Assembly (NCBI GenBank): GCA_030159235.1 | Contig: BSBG01000003.1 | Span: 62,001 to 126,000, forward strand | Source of the DNA: Bacillus safensis | GTDB lineage: Bacteria; Bacillota; Bacilli; Bacillales; Bacillaceae | Direction of reading: 5' to 3' | DNA: 64,000 bases | Part shown: positions 35,806 through 44,674 of the stretch, in pieces | Layout: each line of letters begins with the position of its first letter | How positions within the stretch are numbered: the first letter of the stretch is position 1 | The notes under the pieces: generated by a model | Databases searched by the model: none | Seen by the model: only the letters and a program-made list of their open reading frames with translations | Told to the model about the DNA's origin: nothing | Translations under genes and position numbers: made by a program

Positions 35806-36323
35806 TGTCCAGACAAGCTGATCAAATTGAAAAAATCTATGAAGAGTATTTTCAGGAAATGACCAACTATTTATATCGCCGGACAGGAAATATGGAAACG
35901 GCCAAGGATCTTGCGCAGGATGTATTTATAAAGGCGCTTCATGGGTTATCTTCTTTTAAAGGACATTCTAGTATGAAAACATGGCTTTATACCATTGCGT
36001 ATCACACATTTGTGAATGATTATCGCCGGAAAATCAAATGGACATTTACGAATGTAGAGGATATTGATTTCTTGGAGCAGCAGTCGTATAAGACACCAGA
36101 AGATCACATTGAAACGCAAGCTGACATAGAAAGGCTGTGGCATCATATTCATCAGCTGAAGGATTCCTACCGGGAGGTCCTCATTTTAAGAGATATACAA
36201 GAATTGTCATATGAAGAAGTAGCTGAAATTTTGAATTGGACTTTATCTAAAGTCAAAACAACCCTTCATCGAGCGAGGTTAGAGCTGAAGCGAATGCTAC
36301 ATTGTGAGGAGTTCAATAAATGA
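35805..36323 (+). CDS. ylaC: YlaC, ECF sigma factor
   Basis: 172 residues from ATG 35805, coupled to ylaB; an alternative TTG at 35778 gives nine extra residues and has no RBS. Sigma region 2 (YLYRRTGNMETAKDLAQDVFIKALHG) and region 4.2 (SYEEVAEILNWTLSKVKTTLHRARLELKR) are clear; the linker is short, as in ECF factors. In B. subtilis YlaC is linked to oxidative stress and to its own operon's transcription. The next gene encodes its anti-sigma. Confidence 0.92.
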   Translation: MSRQADQIEKIYEEYFQEMTNYLYRRTGNMETAKDLAQDVFIKALHGLSSFKGHSSMKTWLYTIAYHTFVNDYRRKIKWTFTNVEDIDFLEQQSYKTPEDHIETQADIERLWHHIHQLKDSYREVLILRDIQELSYEEVAEILNWTLSKVKTTLHRARLELKRMLHCEEFNK

Positions 36324-36616
36324 GCTGTTATTTGATCGAAGAATTGTTACCACTTTATATAGAGGGGGACACAAGTGCAGAAACAAATAAAATTGTAGCA
36401 GAGCACTTACAATCCTGTGAGAGCTGCCGTCACCTTTATCAAGAAATGAAAGAGCCGATACCCCTTATGCATATATCTGATCTCATGATAGAGATAGATG
36501 AAAAAGAAGAAAAAAGAAAATTTGAGAAGCGCTACTATGGCAAGCTAATCTATCGAGCAAGTATCGTGTTTGTTATAGGGTACGTCATGATGATCATTCT
36601 TTATTGGCTGAAATAA
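36320..36616 (+). CDS. ylaD: YlaD, ZAS-type anti-sigma factor
   Basis: 98 residues overlapping ylaC by 4 bp. The zinc-associated anti-sigma motif Hx3Cx2C (HLQSCESC, about 29-36) lies in the cytoplasmic N-terminal part; one membrane helix (about 76-95) closes the protein. Zinc loss upon oxidation is the known switch in such proteins (RsrA, YlaD). It should hold YlaC inactive at the membrane. Confidence 0.92.
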   Translation: MSCYLIEELLPLYIEGDTSAETNKIVAEHLQSCESCRHLYQEMKEPIPLMHISDLMIEIDEKEEKRKFEKRYYGKLIYRASIVFVIGYVMMIILYWLK

Positions 36617-36652
36617 AAAACCCCCATCTGGACGAACCAGGTGGGGGTTTTT
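36615..36652. terminator. Bidirectional terminator between ylaD and ylaE
   Basis: AAAAACCCCCATCTGG / CCAGGTGGGGGTTTTT, five-base loop, one G-U or mismatch. Confidence 0.9.
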
Positions 36653-36657
36653 CGAGC

Positions 36658-37293
36658 TTAGCTTAATTTTTCTTTTGCAATTTGAACTGCATCATAGAAC
36701 GTTTTCAATTGCTCTTTAGGAATTTTCTTAAGCATTTGGTTGAAAACAAGTAATTCAGTAGAGCTGAATCCAAGACCTTTTGCGACTTTTGAATCAATCA
36801 CAACGTTTCCTTTTTTGTCTAGAACAAGTGCATCACCAGTAAGATCAGCTATTCTGATGACTGATTTGAAAAGCTTTTCGAATTTAGCTGCTTCTTCTTT
36901 AGTAAGACCAAGCTCAACAGCTTTTGCTGCATCAAAAACCAATTTCCCTTTTTCGTTTTTAGTGATGCTTTCACTGAAAACGATTGTAAGAACAGCTGAG
37001 CGATCTAAGAATTTCTCAGCAGTCGCCGCTTCTTCTTCAGTTAGTCCGAGCTCAACAGCTTTTTTCACATCAAATGTGTAGTTGTTGTCTTCCTCAACAA
37101 ATGAATTGATGAGAATGTTGATGACACGCTCGTTTTTCTCCAATAATTCTTTAATGATTTGCTGCTGTTCAAAAGGAATCCCTTTGAAAGTTGCAGCGTT
37201 TGCTTGCCCAGGAGCTACTGTTGTGAAAGTAAGAATAATAGCTAAAGCGAAAAATACAACAGAGCTGAGCGATTTGCTCAAAAACTTCTTCAT
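36658..37293 (-). CDS. ylaE: YlaE-like secreted protein with three short repeats
   Basis: 211 residues from ATG 37293. Sec signal peptide ending AxA-type (GQANAA, cut near residue 32). The mature protein has three related repeats of about 45 residues: FDVKKAVELGLTEEEAA, FDAAKAVELGLTKEEAAKF, and a more diverged IDSKVAKGLGFSSTEL. Position (minus strand, after ylaD) is that of B. subtilis ylaE, which I recall carrying similar FDxxKAVELG repeats; orthology is likely but less firm than for neighbours. No enzyme motif. Secreted, role unknown. Confidence 0.7.
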   Translation of the reverse strand: MKKFLSKSLSSVVFFALAIILTFTTVAPGQANAATFKGIPFEQQQIIKELLEKNERVINILINSFVEEDNNYTFDVKKAVELGLTEEEAATAEKFLDRSAVLTIVFSESITKNEKGKLVFDAAKAVELGLTKEEAAKFEKLFKSVIRIADLTGDALVLDKKGNVVIDSKVAKGLGFSSTELLVFNQMLKKIPKEQLKTFYDAVQIAKEKLS

Positions 37294-37520
37294 GCTTCTT
37301 TTCTCTCCCTTTTCTGTTAAATTTTGTTGCAAGAACAGCATACCATGAGAAACTTTGTGGAAGAATAGGAAAATTGTAACTTTCTGTTTGATTTTGGAGA
37401 ACTATAAAAGTTCTTGTCGAAAATTGGAGAGGTTCTGATTGCTTACTGTTGTCAATTCTACTAGAGATGTTTTGCTTAATGCTTCGAGCTTTCATAGGTG
37501 ATTTGTCTTGTTTTTGCTCA

Positions 37521-37560
37521 AAATAAAAAGCCTTCTACATGTAAAATGTAAAAGGCTTTT
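37521..37560 (-). terminator. Terminator of ylaF
   Basis: AAAAGCCTTTTACAT / ATGTAGAAGGCTTTT on the minus strand, one mismatch, then TTATTTTG. Confidence 0.8.
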
Positions 37561-37568
37561 GATCAATT

Positions 37569-37748
37569 TTATGATTGCATGTTTAATTTTCGTTTTAATG
37601 TAAATCCTGTACCCATGAAAATCATGGCGAACACAATGCTTAGACATGTGCCGAGTATGTTTTTTTCTGCAAGAGTTACCCCAATAAAAGCCATACTGAC
37701 GACTGCAAGTAATGCACATAATAATAGAAGCCATTTGATTTGTTTCAT
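37569..37748 (-). CDS. ylaF: YlaF, small two-helix membrane protein
   Basis: 59 residues from ATG 37748 to TAA 37569 on the minus strand, found by direct translation. It begins MKQIKWLLLLCALLAVVSM, has two membrane helices (about 5-24, 30-49) with VTLAEKN between, and ends GFTLKRKLNMQS. ATGGAGAC lies upstream. Sequence resembles B. subtilis YlaF (DUF5325) and it is in the same place before typA. A longer reading frame on this strand (37492-37758) is in another frame and lacks these features. Confidence 0.82.
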   Translation of the reverse strand: MKQIKWLLLLCALLAVVSMAFIGVTLAEKNILGTCLSIVFAMIFMGTGFTLKRKLNMQS

Positions 37749-37862
37749 TTGTCTCCATCCCTTTTTTTTAGAGTTAATATAAGTTTACAGAAAAACGATC
37801 GGCATTTAAAGGGGATTGTGATATAATATGAAAGTTATCTAATTATTTTAGGAGATGAAAAT

Positions 37863-39701
37863 GTGAAACTTCGAAAAGACCTTCGCAACATCGCAATTAT
37901 TGCCCACGTTGACCATGGTAAAACGACGCTTGTTGACCAATTGCTCCATCAAGCTGGTACTTTCCGTGCGAATGAAAATATCGCTGAGAGAGCCATGGAT
38001 TCAAATGATTTAGAGCGAGAGCGCGGTATTACGATTTTAGCTAAAAATACTGCGATCCATTATAAAGATACACGCATTAATATTTTAGATACACCAGGAC
38101 ACGCCGATTTCGGTGGTGAAGTTGAGCGTATCATGAAAATGGTAGATGGTGTACTTCTCGTTGTGGATGCTTATGAAGGCTGTATGCCTCAAACACGCTT
38201 TGTGCTGAAAAAAGCACTTGAGCAAAACTTAACACCAATCGTTGTTGTTAATAAAATTGACCGCGACTTTGCTCGTCCGGCTGAGGTAGTCGATGAAGTG
38301 ATTGATTTGTTCATTGAATTGGATGCAACAGAAGAACAGCTTGAATTCCCAGTTGTCTATGCATCAGCAATCAATGGTACAGCTAGTAACGATGCAAGCA
38401 AGCAAGATGAAAACATGGAAGCTTTATTTGAAGGCATTGTTAATCATATTCCTTGCCCAGTTGATAACCATGAAGAGCCGCTTCAATTCCAAGTGGCACT
38501 ACTTGATTACAATGATTATGTTGGAAGAATTGGAATCGGCCGTGTATTCAGAGGAACAATGCAAGTTGGACAGCAAGTGGCCTTGATGAAAATCGACGGC
38601 AGTGTAAAACAATTCCGTGTGACAAAGATTTTTGGTTTCCAAGGGTTAAAACGCGTGGAAATCGACGAAGCGAAAGCGGGAGATCTAGTCGCTGTATCTG
38701 GAATGGAAGACATCAACGTAGGTGAAACGGTTTGTCCGGTAGAACACCAAGAGGCACTGCCAATCCTTCGTATTGATGAGCCGACACTTCAAATGACGTT
38801 TGTTGTAAACAATAGTCCATTTGCAGGCCGCGAAGGAAAATACGTGACTTCACGTAAAATTGAAGAGCGTTTAGAGCAGCAGCTTCAAACGGACGTTAGT
38901 CTTCGCGTGGATCCAACTGCTTCACCTGATGCTTGGGTTGTTTCTGGACGCGGAGAGCTTCACTTATCAATTCTGATTGAGAATATGAGACGTGAAGGAT
39001 TTGAATTACAAGTATCGAAGCCAGAAGTTATTGTAAAAGAAGTGGATGGTGTTCGATGTGAGCCTGTTGAGCGCGTTCAAATTGATGTACCAGAAGAGCA
39101 TACTGGCTCTGTCATGGAATCAATGGGCGCAAGAAAAGGTGAAATGATTGACATGATCAATAATGGTAATGGCCAAGTTCGCCTGATCTTTACAGTGCCA
39201 TCACGTGGTTTAATCGGATATACAACTGAATTTCTTTCATTAACTCGTGGTTTTGGTATTTTAAACCATACGTTTGACAGCTACCAGCCAATGCAGTCTG
39301 GCCAAGTTGGCGGACGCCGTCAAGGTGTACTTGTTTCAATGGAAACAGGTAAAGCGACTGCTTACGGAATCCAAGGTGTTGAAGAACGCGGTGTGATTTT
39401 TGTTGAGCCGGGTACTGAAGTATACCAAGGGATGATTGTTGGTGAGCATAACCGTGAGAACGACCTTGTTGTGAACGTAAGCCGTATGAAACAACAAACA
39501 AACGTACGTTCAGCGACGAAAGATCAAACGGTTAGCATGAAAAAACCACGTATTATGTCACTTGAGGAATCTCTTGAGTACTTGAATGAAGACGAATACT
39601 GTGAGGTTACACCTGAATCAATTCGTCTAAGAAAGAAAATTTTAGATAAAAACGAACGTGAGAAAGCAGCGAAGAAGAAAAAGATAGCAGGATTATCTTA
39701 A
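37863..39701 (+). CDS. typA: TypA/BipA ribosome-associated GTPase
   Basis: 612 residues from GTG 37863 (AGGAGATGA upstream; the ATG at 37861 is out of frame). G domain motifs [31 protein letters not shown]; then EF-G-like domains and the BipA C-terminal domain ([23 protein letters not shown]). Assists late 50S assembly and growth at low temperature in other bacteria. Highly typical. Confidence 0.97.
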   Translation: MKLRKDLRNIAIIAHVDHGKTTLVDQLLHQAGTFRANENIAERAMDSNDLERERGITILAKNTAIHYKDTRINILDTPGHADFGGEVERIMKMVDGVLLVVDAYEGCMPQTRFVLKKALEQNLTPIVVVNKIDRDFARPAEVVDEVIDLFIELDATEEQLEFPVVYASAINGTASNDASKQDENMEALFEGIVNHIPCPVDNHEEPLQFQVALLDYNDYVGRIGIGRVFRGTMQVGQQVALMKIDGSVKQFRVTKIFGFQGLKRVEIDEAKAGDLVAVSGMEDINVGETVCPVEHQEALPILRIDEPTLQMTFVVNNSPFAGREGKYVTSRKIEERLEQQLQTDVSLRVDPTASPDAWVVSGRGELHLSILIENMRREGFELQVSKPEVIVKEVDGVRCEPVERVQIDVPEEHTGSVMESMGARKGEMIDMINNGNGQVRLIFTVPSRGLIGYTTEFLSLTRGFGILNHTFDSYQPMQSGQVGGRRQGVLVSMETGKATAYGIQGVEERGVIFVEPGTEVYQGMIVGEHNRENDLVVNVSRMKQQTNVRSATKDQTVSMKKPRIMSLEESLEYLNEDEYCEVTPESIRLRKKILDKNEREKAAKKKKIAGLS

Positions 39702-39755
39702 TTCCATGAAGAATTAAAAAGATAGAACCCTGAAAGATAAGGGGAGGGAATCTTT

Positions 39756-40079
39756 TTGAATGATCAGGAAGTAAGTGAAAATCTATCCTTTTTCGCGATG
39801 CTGTTTCGTGTCGATGAAAATCCGCAAACAGGGATGTGGCTCTTATATGGCACCATCCTTGTTTTAGCGATTATTGTTTTTAAACTCGGTTTTGCAAGAC
39901 GTTTACCGATTTTAAAAGCGCTTGTGATTTATTTGTTTTTGATTTTTGGCTGTACGTTTCTCACATTTTTAGGTATCTTCCTGCCTGTAGCGGAAGGCCT
40001 AGTCGTGGCAGCTGCCATTTTGATTATTTATAAAATACGGCTGCATCGTGCGAAAAAAGAAGGAACAGTCAATACGTAA
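39756..40079 (+). CDS. ylaH: YlaH, membrane protein
   Basis: 107 residues from TTG 39756 with GGGGAGGGA upstream. Soluble N-terminus (1-24) and three membrane segments (about 25-42, 49-70, 74-92), then a basic tail. YlaH-like family, 54 bp after typA and probably co-transcribed. Function unknown. Confidence 0.85.
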   Translation: MNDQEVSENLSFFAMLFRVDENPQTGMWLLYGTILVLAIIVFKLGFARRLPILKALVIYLFLIFGCTFLTFLGIFLPVAEGLVVAAAILIIYKIRLHRAKKEGTVNT

Positions 40080-40110
40080 AAAAGACCTGAACATGTGTCA
40101 GGTCTTTTTT
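40078..40110. terminator. Bidirectional terminator between ylaH and ylaI
   Basis: AAAAAAGACCTGA / TCAGGTCTTTTTT with ACATGTG loop. Confidence 0.9.
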
Positions 40111-40339
40111 ATGTCTTTTGTTCTTTTTTTCCTTTTTTCTTCTTTTTTTCTTTCGTCGCAGGATCTTGATAAAGAGAGAATCTGCCTGTTTTGATGCGTG
40201 CTTCTGTCTTTACTTTAATGCGTTCCTGGCAGTCATCGCACATATATGTATGAATTGGCCGGTTTCTTAACCGTTTAGCAACAAGTGTATCATCATCAAT
40301 GGTTTCAAGCTTTTCACATAATGAGCACTTCACTCTCAT
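40109..40339 (-). CDS. ylaI: YlaI, zinc-ribbon-like small protein
   Basis: 76 residues from ATG 40339 (GAGGTG six nt before); a preceding ATG and GTG in frame are less well spaced. Two CxxC pairs (VKCSLCEK and YMCDDCQE) are a likely zinc site; a Lys-rich C-terminal tail follows (DPATKEKKKKKGKKEQK). DUF2197 family. Function unknown; nucleic-acid binding is possible from the charge but is inference. Confidence 0.85.
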   Translation of the reverse strand: MRVKCSLCEKLETIDDDTLVAKRLRNRPIHTYMCDDCQERIKVKTEARIKTGRFSLYQDPATKEKKKKKGKKEQKT

Positions 40340-40402
40340 CATTTTCACCTCACTTTATTTCATTTATTATAGCATGTTTTCCAGACACTTAAAATCAGCA
40401 TA

Positions 40403-40434
40403 GAAAAAGGCTTATATCACAGGAGATATAAGCC
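40403..40434 (-). terminator. Terminator of ylaJ
   Basis: Minus strand GGCTTATATC / GATATAAGCC with CCTG-type loop and TTTTTC. Confidence 0.85.
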
Positions 40435-40441
40435 GTTCTCT

Positions 40442-41059
40442 TTATTTCTTCTGATTCATATGATGGTTTGATTGGTCGTTTTGATTTTTTTCTAACTGCT
40501 TTTGATCGTTTTGCTGGAGCTGATCATTCGGATCATTTGTCGGATCCTTTTCGTTACGGTCGATCTCGTTTTTCGGCATCTCTGGCATGACGCGGCCGAC
40601 AATAGCAGCTAGTTCATCCATAATACCACTTACAGGACGGCCTGCTTGAATTTCTTTGCCCATTTCTTTTAACCGGCTGACTGTATCCGGATCCGCAACC
40701 ACAACAGCATTGGCGCCTTCTGGGTCATTTCTCAGCGCTTTTGCAACTGAATATTTAATGGTTTCGACTTTACTTCTATCTAAATCATCTTTCACATCAA
40801 TACCAACGACAGCATAGCGGCCGATGACGATCGCCGTTGCATCATTGACATCTGCTACGTGCTCAGTCACATTCACAAGATGCTGCGCCACATCTGTGGA
40901 TGGGCGGGCTTCCTTGGTCTTTTTCTTCGTTGAGTCTGACACGCGTACGATGTGCTGGCGTCCATCTTGTTTGTCTAGCGCTTCTGGTTTCTCCTGCTGC
41001 TGGCAAGCGCCTAAAAAAATAATGGTTTGAATCATGAATAATGTCAAAAATAGTCTCAT
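40442..41059 (-). CDS. ylaJ: YlaJ, YhcN/YlaJ-family sporulation lipoprotein
   Basis: 205 residues. Signal peptide with lipobox FLGAC (Cys19). The YhcN/YlaJ domain includes VTEHVADVNDATAIVIGRYAVVGIDV. The tail is an Asn/Gln/Asp low-complexity stretch (about 165-205). Family members are found in spores and influence germination with YhcN/YutC. GGAGGG before the start. Divergent from phoH2. Confidence 0.88.
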   Translation of the reverse strand: MRLFLTLFMIQTIIFLGACQQQEKPEALDKQDGRQHIVRVSDSTKKKTKEARPSTDVAQHLVNVTEHVADVNDATAIVIGRYAVVGIDVKDDLDRSKVETIKYSVAKALRNDPEGANAVVVADPDTVSRLKEMGKEIQAGRPVSGIMDELAAIVGRVMPEMPKNEIDRNEKDPTNDPNDQLQQNDQKQLEKNQNDQSNHHMNQKK

Positions 41060-41199
41060 CTATATTCCCTCCTTCACAAACTACATGATTTATTTTATTG
41101 TTGAATTAACCTTCTAACTTTATTCATGAAAACATATATTTTAACAATCGTTTTGGGAAAGACAAGGATGAATGAAACCCCGATCAGGAGGCGAAGGAC

Positions 41200-42522
41200 C
41201 TGAGTAAAATTTATGTATTAGACACAAATGTGTTATTACAGGATCCGAATTCAATCTTTTCATTTGAAGACAACGAGGTCGTCATTCCGGCCGTTGTGTT
41301 AGAAGAAGTAGACTCGAAAAAGAGATACATGGACGAGGTTGGGCAAAACGCCAGGCGCGTCTCGCGTTTAATCGACGGTTTGAGATCGAAAGGGAAACTG
41401 CATGAAAAAATTACGCTAGAGTCAAAAGGGACGCTGCGCATTGAGCTGAATCATCGCTCTTTCCACGAGCTTCAAGAAATTTTTATTGAAAAAACGAACG
41501 ATAATCGGATTTTGGCTGTCGCAAAGAATTTGAGCTTAGAGGAAGAAACAAAGCCTCATGGCCGTCCTGTCATTTTGGTCAGCAAGGATGTCTTAGTGCG
41601 GGTAAAGGCAGATGCCATAGGCCTTCAAGCAGAGGATTTCCTAAGTGACCGTGTGCTGCAAAATGAAGACATTGATAACGGCTATTACGAGCTCTATATT
41701 CCGACGGAGCAATTGAATACATTTTATAAACAAAGTCAATTACCTATAAAAGAAGTCACGAATGCACCTTTAAACCCTCATCAATTCGTCATTATGAAGG
41801 GGAATGAAGGCGGATCTGCTTTAGGAATGCTGGATCAAAAAGCAGAAAACGTGAAACGGCTCGTTTATGATCAAGAGCATATTTGGGGGATCCGTCCAAA
41901 AAATGTTCAGCAGACGATGGCACTAGAGCTGCTATTACGCCGTGATATTCCGCTCGTCACGTTGATCGGAAAAGCTGGGACCGGTAAAACATTGCTTGCC
42001 CTTGCTGCCGGCTTAATGCAGACAGAGGATCTCGGCATGTTTAAAAAACTGATCGTAGCCCGCTCAATTGTCCCTGTCGGTAAGGATTTAGGTTACTTGC
42101 CAGGAGAAAAGGAAGAGAAACTTAGACCATGGATGCAGCCGATTTATGACAATCTAGAGTTTTTATTTAATACAAAAAAACCTGGTGAACTTGATGCGAT
42201 TTTGGCTGGAATTGGTTCGATTCAAGTGGAAGCTTTAACCTATATCCGCGGAAGAAGTATTCCTGATCAATTTATTATCATTGATGAGGCGCAGAATTTA
42301 ACGAAGCACGAAGTGAAAACATTATTAACGCGAGTCGGAGAGGGAAGTAAAATTGTGCTGATGGGAGATCCAGAGCAAATCGATCATCCCTATTTAGACA
42401 GTTTAAATAATGGGCTTACGTATGTCATTGAGCGGTTCAAAGGACAGCAAATATCTGGACATGTCAAGCTTGTCAAAGGAGAAAGGTCTGGACTTGCACA
42501 GCTTGCGGCTGATTTGCTATAG
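41200..42522 (+). CDS. phoH2: PhoH2: PIN domain fused to PhoH ATPase, CTG start
   Basis: 440 residues if translation begins at CTG 41200. AGGAGG at 41186-41191 lies eight nt before it, and only this start includes KIYVLDTNVLLQDP, the PIN domain start with its first catalytic Asp. No ATG, GTG or TTG stands in frame between the upstream TGA (41173) and GTG 41230, which would cut the PIN domain. The C-terminal half is a PhoH ATPase: GKAGTGKTLLALA and IIDEAQNL. PhoH2 proteins of mycobacteria are sequence-specific RNA helicase/RNases. Corresponds to B. subtilis YlaK. Confidence 0.9.
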   Translation: MSKIYVLDTNVLLQDPNSIFSFEDNEVVIPAVVLEEVDSKKRYMDEVGQNARRVSRLIDGLRSKGKLHEKITLESKGTLRIELNHRSFHELQEIFIEKTNDNRILAVAKNLSLEEETKPHGRPVILVSKDVLVRVKADAIGLQAEDFLSDRVLQNEDIDNGYYELYIPTEQLNTFYKQSQLPIKEVTNAPLNPHQFVIMKGNEGGSALGMLDQKAENVKRLVYDQEHIWGIRPKNVQQTMALELLLRRDIPLVTLIGKAGTGKTLLALAAGLMQTEDLGMFKKLIVARSIVPVGKDLGYLPGEKEEKLRPWMQPIYDNLEFLFNTKKPGELDAILAGIGSIQVEALTYIRGRSIPDQFIIIDEAQNLTKHEVKTLLTRVGEGSKIVLMGDPEQIDHPYLDSLNNGLTYVIERFKGQQISGHVKLVKGERSGLAQLAADLL

Positions 42523-42537
42523 TCCAGACCCTCTGTC

Positions 42538-43020
42538 TTATGTAATAATGAGTTCTTTGACACCTTTTATCGGTTGACTGAGGTTGGACTGATCTGCGAA
42601 ATAGACGTGGATTGGTCCTTCTTCTGTCATAGGCTTTCCGTTTTGGCTGAAGTGAGCAATGCTTTCCATTGCCTGAGAAAGCGGCACAGCAATTGTCCCT
42701 GTTTCTGTGACAAATTCGCATGTATCCGCATATTCAAGCGGTTCTGCATTTTTCAGCATATCGCCAAGCTTCATCCCGAAGCTGCCTGTGACAAGTCTTT
42801 CTTTTTCGTACTTTTTCTCTGTTTTTAAAGTGGGTGGAAGTGTTTGTCCTTCTCTTATCACCCGCTCTTGGTCAAGCTCCTGATCCAGCTGCTTTTCTTC
42901 ACTTGCTGCGTTTTTTTCAAAAAATGAATCCATTAAAAATTTGCGGTCATCAAAAATCCATACACTTGGATCAATGGTGATTTTGTACTGTACGTTCCCC
43001 TTGATTTGAATGATACTCAT
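42538..43020 (-). CDS. ylaL: YlaL, conserved protein of unknown function
   Basis: 160 residues from ATG 43020; a TTG two codons upstream has slightly better RBS spacing (AAAGGGG), so a 162-residue form is possible. It begins MSIIQIKGNVQYKITIDPSVWIFDDRK and ends with GPIHVYFADQSN. No catalytic motif or membrane segment seen. Converges on phoH2 with 15 bp between stops and no terminator that I can find. Confidence 0.83.
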   Translation of the reverse strand: MSIIQIKGNVQYKITIDPSVWIFDDRKFLMDSFFEKNAASEEKQLDQELDQERVIREGQTLPPTLKTEKKYEKERLVTGSFGMKLGDMLKNAEPLEYADTCEFVTETGTIAVPLSQAMESIAHFSQNGKPMTEEGPIHVYFADQSNLSQPIKGVKELIIT

Positions 43021-43140
43021 GTTCAAGACAACCCCTTTCCAACATAAATTATAGAAGTTTTCGTCCGCTTTGTCACTTTCATAAACATGCTTCTTCTTGT
43101 ACACACTAATCGTACATGAAAGATAGGGAGGATGTTGGGC

Positions 43141-44070
43141 ATGGCATGTCGCGACAATGAAGAGCTTAAGCGATTTGTAGAAGAAGCAAAAAAAGTGGCC
43201 AAAGATGGCAAAGTAGCGTCCTATATTCCCGCTCTTGCCAAAGCGGAACAAACAGATTTATCTGTGGCTGTGTACCATGTGAGTAATACTTGCCACTCGG
43301 CAGGAGATGTAGATAAACGCTTTACCCTACAAAGTATTTCAAAAGTATTAGCACTTGCGCTTGTGCTTTCAGAAGAAGGGCCTGAAAAAGTCTTTCAATT
43401 TGTTGGACAAGAGCCAACAGGTGACCCGTTTAATTCAATGATTAAGCTGGAAACAGCAAGCCCGAATAAGCCGCTGAATCCAATGATTAATGCAGGAGCG
43501 CTTGCAGTCACAAGCTTGATAAGAGGAGCAACTCCGCAAGATCAGCTTAACCGTTTGCTCGGCTTTATTAGAGAGCTCGCAAATGACAAAAGCATTACAT
43601 ACTGCAAAGAAACAGCCGCATCCGAATTTGAGACATCCATGATTAACCGCGCCATGTGCTATTACATGAAGCAATATCATATTATTAGAGGGAACGTAGA
43701 AGAGGTCATGGACGTATATACGAAACAATGTGCCATCATGATGAACAGCTTAGATTTGGCGAAAATTGCTTGTGTTTTTTCATTAGACGGCAGACATCCA
43801 GAGACAGGGCAGCAAATTCTCTCAAAAGATGTCGCTAGAATTTGTAAAACCTTTATGGTGACGTGCGGAATGTACAATGCAAGCGGAGAATTTGCCATCA
43901 ATATTGGAATCCCTGCTAAAAGTGGTGTTTCAGGAGGGATTATGGGGGCAGCACCATATGATTTTGGGATTGGCATTTTTGGTCCTGCTTTGGATGAAAA
44001 AGGGAACAGTATTGCTGGGATTAAGCTACTTGAGCTCATGAGTGAAAAATATGAGATGAGTATCTTTTAA
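43141..44070 (+). CDS. glsA2: Glutaminase
   Basis: 309 residues from ATG 43141 (GGGAGG nine nt before); TTG 43132 is too close to the RBS. Beta-lactamase-fold glutaminase with the SxxK motif in TLQSISK, NPMINAGA, and the closing KSGVSGGI. It converts glutamine to glutamate and ammonia. Equivalent to B. subtilis YlaM by position and length, the paralogue of GlsA1 (YbgJ). Confidence 0.95.
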   Translation: MACRDNEELKRFVEEAKKVAKDGKVASYIPALAKAEQTDLSVAVYHVSNTCHSAGDVDKRFTLQSISKVLALALVLSEEGPEKVFQFVGQEPTGDPFNSMIKLETASPNKPLNPMINAGALAVTSLIRGATPQDQLNRLLGFIRELANDKSITYCKETAASEFETSMINRAMCYYMKQYHIIRGNVEEVMDVYTKQCAIMMNSLDLAKIACVFSLDGRHPETGQQILSKDVARICKTFMVTCGMYNASGEFAINIGIPAKSGVSGGIMGAAPYDFGIGIFGPALDEKGNSIAGIKLLELMSEKYEMSIF

Positions 44071-44192
44071 TGATGGTTGGCTTCTTTTTATTTTTACAAA
44101 GCGAACTGTACAAATCTGCTTGCAATTTTGGGCGTTTCGCTTTATGATAAATAGAAGAATTAGGTACTCGCCTGGGGAACGGAGGGATACTT

Positions 44193-44474
44193 TTGGCGTC
44201 AGAAATTTTAGTCGATCATCGGCAAAAAGCACTGGCTTTATTAAAATTGGATGCAGATAAAATTTTAAAATTGATCCAAGTGCAAATGGACAACTTAACG
44301 ATGCCGCAATGTCCTCTTTATGAAGAGGTTTTAGATACTCAAATGTTCGGATTATCGAGAGAAATTGATTTCGCTGTCCGGCTTGGATTAGTTGATCAAC
44401 ATGAAGGCAAGAAACTGATCGATAAACTTGAGAGAGAGCTTTCCGCACTTCATGATGCGTTCACAAAAAAATAA
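44193..44474 (+). CDS. ylaN: YlaN, iron-linked Fur partner
   Basis: 93 residues from TTG 44193 with GGAGGGATAC upstream. All-helical, UPF0358 family, starting [23 protein letters not shown]. In B. subtilis YlaN is essential at low iron and counteracts Fur; the same role is inferred here. Stands before ftsW as in B. subtilis. Confidence 0.92.
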   Translation: MASEILVDHRQKALALLKLDADKILKLIQVQMDNLTMPQCPLYEEVLDTQMFGLSREIDFAVRLGLVDQHEGKKLIDKLERELSALHDAFTKK

Positions 44475-44480
44475 CGATTG

Positions 44481-44518
44481 AAAACTCAAACTTCTACAAC
44501 ATAAGTTTGAGTTTTTTT
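44481..44518 (+). terminator. Terminator of ylaN
   Basis: AAACTCAAACTT / AAGTTTGAGTTT with about 10-nt loop and seven T. Confidence 0.88.
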
Positions 44519-44674
44519 GTCCTCTCTTTTTTGATGGATGAACGGACTTGATTCTTTCAAGAATGACGAACAATATAAAAGAGGTAAAACGGGATCAAAC
44601 GGAGAAAATGTAGTAGAATAAGAACAGCTAAGAGGATATCAAGCAGTAGAAACAGACGTTAGGAAGAGGATTAT

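Noticed and set aside
37492-37758. 88-codon minus-strand ORF overlapping ylaF
   Set aside because: It is in a different frame, Cys/His-rich without an RBS, and runs through the terminator; the real gene here is the 59-codon ylaF.
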